From Fidelibacterota bacterium (lineage in GTDB: Bacteria; Fidelibacterota; Marinisomatia; SCGC-AAA003-L08; D37C17), in assembly GCA_018671635.1 (NCBI GenBank), contig JABHHG010000105.1, positions 1 through 13,846 on the forward strand: a DNA stretch of 13,846 bases. Reading direction: 5' to 3'. A program made the position numbers and the translations under genes. The notes under the pieces were generated by a model. It worked only from the letters and a program-made list of their open reading frames with translations, was not told the origin of the DNA and ran no database searches. Below are positions 1-7,000 of the stretch, piece by piece. The stretch's first letter is position 1. Every line of letters begins with the position of its first letter.

Positions 1-66
1 AACTAAAACAACATGAATAATTCAATTTTATGAATTAAATAATTATATAGAGTGCTAATTTTAATT

Positions 67-876
67 ATGGTTTACATGGGCATAATTGGGGGCGTTCTTA
101 TTATTTGGTACTTTTATAATAAATTTATTCGATGGAGTCCAATGATTCCCCCCATCTTAAATACTGTTAAATTATTTGTTTACGGGCATCGAGGCGTTCC
201 TGCCCTGACACCAGAGAATACATTATGCTCTTTTCAAAAAGCTTTTGAACTAAAGGTAGATGGAATTGAACTGGATGTGCAAATTACTAAAGATGGTATC
301 TTGGTTGTGCATCATGATCCGCATCTTGAACGATTAACTGGAAAACAAACTTTAATATCTTCATTAGAATATGAAGAATTATCATCCATTGATGCTCGAG
401 GTAAAGAATCAGATTTTAAAATTGTTCAACGGATTCCAACGCTGGATGATGTATTAGAAATTCTTCCAAAAAATACAGCCATTAATATTGAAATAAAATC
501 TCAACAATTATTTAGTGAGGGAATGGAAAAGCCAGTTGTTCAGGCAATATTAAGATATGAATTATTAGACAGAGCCATTGTTTCAAGTTTTAATCCACTT
601 CGGCTCCGGAAAATAAAACGGCTAAATGATAAAATCACAACGGCACAACTATGGGATGAAGAAGATCAATTCTCATCAATTTGGTGGATTTACATTTCAC
701 GACCTGATTTATTCCACGGAAATATTGATCAGTTTAATGGACGTATGATTTCTGACTTGAAGGCATTAGAATTAAAAATTTATGCTTATACCGTAAATAC
801 AAATGAGCAATTTGAAAAAGTAAAACGCTTAAATGTTGATGGGGTTTTTACAGATGACCCTTCTATTTGTAAATAA
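67..876 (+). CDS. Membrane-anchored glycerophosphodiester phosphodiesterase (GDPD family)
   Basis: Likely hydrolyses glycerophosphodiesters from phospholipid turnover to glycerol 3-phosphate and an alcohol. Numbering from a GTG at 52 (274 residues), an N-terminal membrane helix spans about residues 4-22. The GDPD barrel follows, with the HRG motif at H46-R47, PENT at 54-57, the metal-site pair E73 and D75, HHDP at 87-90, E147/K149 (IEIKS) and a closing GVFTDDP near 264-270. These match the family's catalytic and Mg/Ca ligands, and the length is normal. The start is uncertain: GTG 52, ATG 67 and ATG 76 are all in frame, none has a Shine-Dalgarno, and all keep the helix. I use ATG 67. The helix should hold the enzyme at the inner membrane; its orientation is not visible. 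The gene stands alone on the + strand, convergent with phoU. The family is secure; the exact substrate is not. Confidence 0.9.
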   Translation: MVYMGIIGGVLIIWYFYNKFIRWSPMIPPILNTVKLFVYGHRGVPALTPENTLCSFQKAFELKVDGIELDVQITKDGILVVHHDPHLERLTGKQTLISSLEYEELSSIDARGKESDFKIVQRIPTLDDVLEILPKNTAINIEIKSQQLFSEGMEKPVVQAILRYELLDRAIVSSFNPLRLRKIKRLNDKITTAQLWDEEDQFSSIWWIYISRPDLFHGNIDQFNGRMISDLKALELKIYAYTVNTNEQFEKVKRLNVDGVFTDDPSICK

Positions 877-877
877 A

Positions 878-902
878 AAAAGAGGATGATTCATCCCCTT
901 TT
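878..902. terminator. Bidirectional hairpin terminator between convergent GDPD and phoU
   Basis: An inverted repeat pairs 878-888 with 892-902 around a 3-base loop, with one A-C mismatch at 883/897. An A-run on the left (875-881) gives a U-run for transcripts on the minus strand. TTTT at 899-902 gives a shorter one for the plus strand. It begins just after the GDPD stop and lies 26 bases past the phoU stop, so it can end both transcripts. The longer U-tract favours phoU. Confidence 0.7.
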
Positions 903-928
903 AAAATATCAACAATTAAACTGTAATT

Positions 929-1597
929 TTACTTTTCTGGGTAACCAATCCGTTCAAATGGATTTACAATACTTGAAATCAAATTACGTGAATGTGCTGC
1001 AATTCGTTTCAAGTATCTGGCATACATTGCAACTGCAGTACCTTTACCCACACCAATATCAGAAAGTTTACCCGAGATTATATCCTTTGTAATACTATCA
1101 CACTGAGCGGAGATTGTTTCCTTATACAATGTCATTAATCCACGTGCTTTCTCAATATCTTGATTTTTGAACGCATCAATTGATGATTCAAAAAGATCTA
1201 ATGATGCAGTTTCAACATGACTCAATCTTTCTTCAAGAGAACTTCCATCTAATAATTGGGGATGATTAACAGCAAGGTCATAAATATTTTTTGTATAATC
1301 ACCAATACGCTCAATATCAATAACAACACTTACCAGCACCAAGCCTGAACCAATGTCATCGGTACCACTCACAGCTAAATGAGTCATTACTTTTCGACGA
1401 ACATCTCTTTCAAATTCATTGATTTTCTGGTCCATAGAATATATATCAATATCTATATTAGATGAATCAGACTTTCGTAATGATTCAACAGATGCCTTAA
1501 ACATTAATAAATCAATGTCCAACATTTCATGACATTCTGATAATGCCTGTTCGTATAAACTGTTTGATTGAAATAATTGATATATCTGCTTAAACAT
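929..1597 (-). CDS. phoU: PhoU-family phosphate regulator
   Basis: Helical cytoplasmic protein of 222 residues that probably modulates phosphate uptake and signalling. The first PhoU three-helix unit carries the signature DIERIGDY at residues 94-101. The second has a degenerate form around 195-206 (YLKRIAAHSRNL), lacking the acidic metal-ligand pattern of the first. The two-unit length is typical. The gene starts 3 bases after the transporter stop codon, and a GGGAG Shine-Dalgarno (minus strand of 1605-1609) lies inside the transporter's last codons, so translation is likely coupled. Many Na/Pi cotransporters of this family carry a C-terminal PhoU-like domain; here that part is a separate polypeptide. 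Because the partner is a Na+-driven carrier and no PstSCAB genes are nearby, control of that carrier is the most likely role (inference). Confidence 0.9.
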   Translation of the reverse strand: MFKQIYQLFQSNSLYEQALSECHEMLDIDLLMFKASVESLRKSDSSNIDIDIYSMDQKINEFERDVRRKVMTHLAVSGTDDIGSGLVLVSVVIDIERIGDYTKNIYDLAVNHPQLLDGSSLEERLSHVETASLDLFESSIDAFKNQDIEKARGLMTLYKETISAQCDSITKDIISGKLSDIGVGKGTAVAMYARYLKRIAAHSRNLISSIVNPFERIGYPEK

Positions 1598-1600
1598 GTG

Positions 1601-2884
1601 CTATCTCCCAAAAAAGATGATAAAAAATGGTATTAAAAAGAAAACTATGAATAAATATATAAATGGATAAAATTTGTTTCTTACTGAAAGTTCAGCAATT
1701 CCATTTGCTAATTTTATTGGTATATCCCTCAAAAGTGGATTCATGTATATCAAAACTATTGAATATAAATTAAACAATAAATGAGTAAATGCTGCAACCA
1801 TTGCGGTAACATTTAAAGTGAGTGATGCTAATAATGCAGTTACTGTTGTACCAATATTTGCCCCTAATGTAAATGGGTAAATTTGCCTCAATGATAGTAC
1901 TCCAGCACCGGCTAATGGCACAATTGTTGACGTCGTTATGGATGAACTTTGCACCATAATAGTTAATATCATCCCGAATATAATTCCGCGAAGTGGCGTT
2001 TTAAATATATACTGATCAAAAAATGTCTCTACCTTTTCAAGCACAAGACTACGTAATAATTTTACAATAAAGTATAGCATAAAAAATGTAATCACAACAC
2101 TAATAATAATATATAAAATATCATTTCCACCACTCAAGGATTCAACATGACTTGATCCCCATTTTATAGCCGCTTTAATTGGACTTTTAAATGCGTCTTC
2201 CGTGCTTACTCGGCCAAAGAAAAATATCCCCATGGCGGTGGCAGAACGCTCTATAAAATGAGTTGACATTTCTAGCGGGAACATAATTATCACCGCCATT
2301 AAATTAAAAAAGTCATGAACCGTAGAGGCAGCAAATGCCCGTTTAAACTCATTACCTCTTCGTATATGCCCAATGGAAACGAGTGTGTTTGTAACGGTAG
2401 TACCGATATTCGCACCCATAATCATGGGGATTGAAGCAGTAAGACTCACAACGCCACTACTAACCATGCCTACAATTAATGATGTTGTAGTTGATGAACT
2501 TTGAAATAAAACGGTGGCAAATATTCCAATAAATAATGCCAATATTGAGGAGGAAGTAGTGTTTACAAAGGTTGAGCTGGCCACCATTTTGACCTTTGAC
2601 TCTTGTACATCAAACTTTTCAGATATACCTTCAACTTTATAATCACATCGATAAACTAGTTGGCCATCTTCATTATAATTAATGTCCTCAACCAACATCC
2701 AAACTTTCTTATTGATGCCATCAATTTTAGCCTTATTTTGAACCATGTCACCAACTTCAACCACATCCGGCTGAGTTAGATGCTTTATTCCAGAAGAAAG
2801 CCCATTGATTCCAACTAAAAATAAATATAAGGCAAAAACAACACCTGCAATTTTTGCTATTGATATAAATAATTGTTTATTCAT
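1601..2884 (-). CDS. Na+/phosphate cotransporter (Na_Pi_cotrans, NptA/YjbB type) with inserted soluble domain
   Basis: Inner-membrane Na+-coupled phosphate carrier of 427 residues. The family's inverted-repeat signature is present twice: QSSS at residues 128-131 and 312-315, each followed by GANIGTT (157-163 and 341-347). Hydrophobic helices lie near 8-28, 111-128, 135-170, 185-205, 255-278, 298-330, 355-380 and 405-425. Residues about 41-101, between the first helix and the first QSSS repeat, form a polar segment starting VEVGDMV and containing WMLVEDI and VYRC. It looks like a small SH3-type beta-barrel and is not part of the usual transporter core. The C-terminus stops at a helix with no PhoU-like domain; that function is supplied by the gene directly downstream. 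The start is ATG 2884, with no Shine-Dalgarno. I found no convincing promoter or pho box in the 115 bases upstream. Confidence 0.9.
   Translation of the reverse strand: MNKQLFISIAKIAGVVFALYLFLVGINGLSSGIKHLTQPDVVEVGDMVQNKAKIDGINKKVWMLVEDINYNEDGQLVYRCDYKVEGISEKFDVQESKVKMVASSTFVNTTSSSILALFIGIFATVLFQSSSTTTSLIVGMVSSGVVSLTASIPMIMGANIGTTVTNTLVSIGHIRRGNEFKRAFAASTVHDFFNLMAVIIMFPLEMSTHFIERSATAMGIFFFGRVSTEDAFKSPIKAAIKWGSSHVESLSGGNDILYIIISVVITFFMLYFIVKLLRSLVLEKVETFFDQYIFKTPLRGIIFGMILTIMVQSSSITTSTIVPLAGAGVLSLRQIYPFTLGANIGTTVTALLASLTLNVTAMVAAFTHLLFNLYSIVLIYMNPLLRDIPIKLANGIAELSVRNKFYPFIYLFIVFFLIPFFIIFFGR
1605..1609 (-). promoter_or_regulatory. Shine-Dalgarno of phoU inside the transporter 3' end
   Basis: The minus strand reads GGGAG, seven bases before the phoU ATG at 1597. 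It lies within the final codons of the upstream transporter gene. It fixes the phoU start and suggests reinitiation by ribosomes finishing the transporter. Confidence 0.6.
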
Positions 2885-2999
2885 TTGAAAATTAAATTTT
2901 ATTGAAATCTAATATTTGCTACAGAGAAGTTTAAAATAATTTTATGTCCAATTAACAAGCGGTAAATTTAAATATTTAGTATTATATAATCCTCACTAT

Positions 3000-3641
3000 T
3001 TAAGTCATTAACACTCGCGTAATTTCTTCTGGTGAATCTAAAACTAAAACTCCGGTTTCTTCTAATCTTTCTCTCGAATTATGCCCACTGGCCATGAGGA
3101 TACAATCTGTTTCCATCGTCTGCGCTACTTCAAAATCATGAACCGTATCGCCAATCATAACAACTTCAGCAGGATCATAACTCAATGCACTAATCCAAGA
3201 TTGACCAAGATTGACTTTACTATGTGCATAATGATCATCCAAACCATTTACTCCCTCAAATCTATTTTGAAGTTGATAATGTATTATAGTTTCATCAAGA
3301 ATGTTTTGATTTTGTGCAGAAAGGATTGAATGGGAAATTCCAATTTTAGAAAGTGAATCTAAAACTGATTCTATCATAGTGTATAAGGATGCATCAAATT
3401 TCCGCTTTTTAAAATCATGGATAAACTCCATTCCACAAACTTCAAATGGTTCTACAGAGAAATCAAATCCCAGTTTTATATAATAATCCCGAACCGGAAA
3501 TGTAAAATTCTCTCGGTAATCATCTATGGTTATTGAGTTCATCCCACGCTTCAAGAGAATATTATTCATTATCTCAACGCATAACCAAGCATCATCTATG
3601 AGAGTGCCATTCCAATCCCAAATGATATGTTTATATTTCAT
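3000..3641 (-). CDS. HAD-superfamily hydrolase, phosphoglycolate phosphatase-like
   Basis: Probable small-molecule phosphatase of 213 residues with the Rossmann-like HAD core and a helical cap at about 17-85. Motif I is DWNGT at residues 9-13: the nucleophile D9 is present, but the usual second Asp (general acid/base) is Asn11. Motif II is S108 (ILSAQ), motif III probably K142, and motif IV GDTVHD at 164-169. The other catalytic motifs are intact, so a working enzyme is plausible; DxNGT variants occur in this superfamily. The ATG overlaps the stop of the upstream DUF971 gene by 4 bases (ATGA, 3638-3641) and lacks its own Shine-Dalgarno, pointing to coupled translation. The substrate cannot be told from sequence; phosphoglycolate is only the nearest well-known family role. 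Confidence 0.85.
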   Translation of the reverse strand: MKYKHIIWDWNGTLIDDAWLCVEIMNNILLKRGMNSITIDDYRENFTFPVRDYYIKLGFDFSVEPFEVCGMEFIHDFKKRKFDASLYTMIESVLDSLSKIGISHSILSAQNQNILDETIIHYQLQNRFEGVNGLDDHYAHSKVNLGQSWISALSYDPAEVVMIGDTVHDFEVAQTMETDCILMASGHNSRERLEETGVLVLDSPEEITRVLMT

Positions 3642-3949
3642 TCAGCGGATAAATCTAATTTTCTCAAAAATTCATGAGTGAAAATTCCATCACTGTGGCC
3701 ATCTCCCCATGTAATTCGAATTGCATAATGACCCACCTTAATTACATTTTTTAACTCATATGCCGCACCCAATTTCTTGACATGAACACCCTTATATACA
3801 TTCCCGAATATATCTGATTCTCCAGAACAATTTGCACAAGGACATTTATCGCGTAATATCACATAATCAATGAATGTTTCTTTGTTATCACTCCAACTAA
3901 CCGCTAGGCCATTTGGAAAATTAAGTAACTCTTTTATTGTTATTGCCAT
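3638..3949 (-). CDS. DUF971 (GBBH-like N-terminal domain) protein
   Basis: Single-domain protein of 103 residues. It has the DUF971 hallmarks: a W-S-D segment near residue 19, LRDKCPCANC at about 32-41 with three cysteines (CPCANC), and ITWGDGHSDGIF with the final LRKLD near the C-terminus. In the gamma-butyrobetaine hydroxylase N-domain this fold binds zinc, and in plants it is fused to the Fe-S carrier HCF101. In bacteria it is usually a stand-alone protein of unknown role, sometimes discussed with Mrp/ApbC Fe-S assembly. Here it leads a two-gene unit with the HAD hydrolase (ATGA overlap). An AGGGTG Shine-Dalgarno (minus strand of 3958-3963) lies 8 bases before the ATG and supports this start. 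Its promoter must lie in the short region shared with the divergent giant gene. Family call firm, function unknown. Confidence 0.88.
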   Translation of the reverse strand: MAITIKELLNFPNGLAVSWSDNKETFIDYVILRDKCPCANCSGESDIFGNVYKGVHVKKLGAAYELKNVIKVGHYAIRITWGDGHSDGIFTHEFLRKLDLSAE

Positions 3950-4006
3950 CTGTATTTCACCCTATTTATATGAAAAATTTATAATGGAACACAAAAAGTG
4001 TATTTT
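3950..4006. promoter_or_regulatory. Divergent promoter region between DUF971 and the giant exported protein
   Basis: This short AT-rich stretch must hold start signals for two divergent transcripts. On the plus strand there is a perfect TATAAT at 3980-3985, without a recognisable -35 box at normal distance. A weaker plus-strand alternative is TTGCCA at 3943-3948, 16 bases before TTTATA at 3965-3970. The minus-strand DUF971 Shine-Dalgarno also lies here (3958-3963). Promoter placement is tentative. Confidence 0.3.
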
Positions 4007-7000
4007 ATGCCGTTGTTCCACTTGTATAAACTACTAAATTCTCATAAATTTATTCACAATTTGGAATCAAACATTAGATTGAAACTTCTTAAGACTGTCA
4101 TCGCGGCCACACTGGCAGCCACAATAACTTTTGCAAACTCATTTACTATAGAGTTGCCACTTAACCCCATCCAAAATACATTGGATATTAACGGGAATCA
4201 CTACCCCGACTTCTTTGCATTTGGGAATTCTGACATTCATCGCTCACTTCATATTTTCGACGTAACCCCCAAAGGACTCTCTAAAATCTGGTCTTTTTCA
4301 CTAAATGAAAATCAAAATGGGTATATCGTTGATGCCGTTTTATCTGATTTTGATGGTGATGGAAATAGCGAAATATTAGCCGCGGTAGAGTTAGAAAATG
4401 AACCTGGAAAGCTTTATTTATTCCAATCCGAAGGGGGTAATTTCAGTAAAAATCCATCAAAAAAATTCTCTTATCCCGATGCACAAAACAACATGCGACT
4501 CACTCAATTAAAAACTATCGATTGGGATAATGATGGTGATAATGAGATCGCAATGGTAATGGGAAGCCCCAATCGTAGTGCAATGATTTGTGATATCCAC
4601 AATGGTGAATTTGAGGTCATGGAAAAAATTGCACATGACTTTGTTCAAAACACATTTGGATTACTTCTACTATCTACCGGTGATTTTGACGGTGATGGTA
4701 TTGATGATCTTATTGTTATTAGTAATGGAATAGAACCCACCAGTTTCCAGTATTTATCTACATCATCTCCACAAGAAGTAGCGTTTGGTGAGAATGGACC
4801 TATAATTTTTATCACTGATCCTATCGATATAAATAATGATCAAATTGATGATTTCTTATTTTTAACTGGAGAAGGGAACCTCTTTTCGAATGAGTGGGGT
4901 AAAGCAATCCCCTTAGATCATAGCAACTATAATCATATATATGCTGAGTTTAGTATCATTTCAAATTCATTAAGTATTTTCGCTTTTTCTCAAAATGGGG
5001 ATATCCAAAAATTCCAACTCAGCCGCAAAAATACCCTCATTTCAATGGATGCTTACTATCCATCATTTTTAGCGGAAGAGATTATAAATCCAAAAATTTT
5101 ATATCTGAATAAGACTCAAGAGGTGGTGGTCTTTCATAATGGTAATAACCCCGAAGTTTCTACCTTAGAATTAGAGCCATTTATAGATTATTCAAAACAG
5201 CGTCGGAGCGACGGTCGCGAAGCAAATATTATTATAAAATCGGAGTTACTATATCGACATCCTATCGAAAAAATTGCAGACTTTAATTTTTCTGAGTTTA
5301 AGACTGACTCACTTCCTAATGGAATGGAATTTAATTTAGATGCATTTGCGTTAGATTGGACTCCAACATTGAATCAACTTGGATTTCATGAACTGAATTA
5401 TCACACTGCTTTCAATATTAGTGGCGAATTACTCATTAATCTAGATGAGGGTACCGTTGTTACACCCACTTCTTCTGATACATCTCTTACCAATAGTTAT
5501 CTGTTCTATGTGAATGATCAACCCTTTTTCGCGACTAATAACTCTATTGATTTCCTGGTAGTGAACAACGATACTTTAAATGCCAACTTTTCAATAAAAG
5601 ACAGGAATGTTGATGCAATTATTAATGTTGGCGTAAATACTTCTCAAACAGCTACACATTCATATACAAATCCACCTGCTGAAGAAGATAGCCCCATTTC
5701 AGATTCTGAAACTGAATCTCCATCTGATGATGTACCCGAAGAGGAAGCAGAAGTTGAAGATGCAATAGATGAATCTGGGGCAGAGGAGGAAGAAGAAAGT
5801 TCTGATACTGAAGCTGAACCCGTTGAAAATGAAGATGCCGAACTCGCTGACGAAATAGAATCTACTGATCCTAATGGTGATGATGATTATTCCGAAATCA
5901 AACGTAGAGAGAGTCAGTTTCAATGGATACCGGATGTGGATCCAGGGCTCTATCCCTTTACATTATGGGTGGATGATTTACATAACTCAGATTCACTGCG
6001 AATTAATGTTCGTGTACATCCTCGAATTTATTTAGATGACAACCAAACTGACTTTATTCTTACGGTAGGTAACCCCTTTGAATATAAACTGAATGTGACT
6101 CAAAAAATTGTAGCTGATTCCCATTATAATTTCAGTATTCGAAATGTACCCGAAAATATGTATATAGATTCTACTGGCTCAGTTTATTGGGTCCCTGTGG
6201 TTACTCAAGTCGATAATCACTATATAACCATTGATGTTAGTGACGGAATTGCTACAGAATCTATCACATTAACATTATTTGTGAATGATCCACCTATTAT
6301 TTCAAAACGACCAGCTCAATACTTAATTTTAGAAAAAACAGATATTTGGGAATATACATTACGTAGCTTTGATGCAAATATCACGGCAGATATCACGTGG
6401 GAGCTATTAGATGCCCCCCATACCATGACTTTAGATTCTTTAGGCAATCTTAGATGGATGATAAACGAAGTGGACTATTGGAACTATTCTGTCCAAATTT
6501 CTGACGGTATTGATTCGACTCAATTCACTAATACTATTTATTCAAACTATTTACCCCGAATTACAAGTATTCCTATTGAATCTGTAATTTGGGTGGATGA
6601 ATATAATTATCAAACCAATGTAAAAGATGATAATCAATATGCCGCATCTAAAAAGGATGCTCCCAATATACTCACTTATTCTTTTGATGAATCTCCTTCG
6701 ACCATGTCTATTTCAGATTCTGGATTGCTGATATGGCAACCCCTCGAAATTGATGAAGGTAATCATAAAATTATCATCAATGTAAATGATGGTTTAGTGG
6801 ATGTGAAACAAGAATATAGCTTACTGGTGGAGGGTCCGCCAACTATCACAATAGCCGATTCATTGGCAATTCCAGTTGGAGATACACTCCAAATACAATT
6901 TACCCATAAGAATTTTAAGAATGCTGATAATTTAAAATTTAATACTGATGGACTCCCAAAATCATTACAAGTAGATGACTCAACAGGCATAGTAAACTGG

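Noticed and set aside
886..1092. Open frame on the + strand opposite phoU
   Set aside because: It lies across the terminator and antisense to a clear PhoU gene; its protein is low-complexity (Gln, Tyr, Leu) with no motif.
2981..2990. Palindromic ATTATATAAT between the HAD gene and the Na/Pi transporter, containing TATAAT on both strands
   Set aside because: No -35 box at usual spacing on either strand, and AT-rich spacers give such matches often.
2885..2999. Pho box upstream of the transporter-phoU pair
   Set aside because: No pair of CTGTCAT-like repeats with 4-base spacing could be found on either strand.
5699..5923. Open frame on the - strand opposite the acidic insert, encoding a Phe/Ile-rich peptide
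   Set aside because: It is the antisense image of GAA/GAT-rich codons, which read as Phe/Ile; no start signal and no family pattern.
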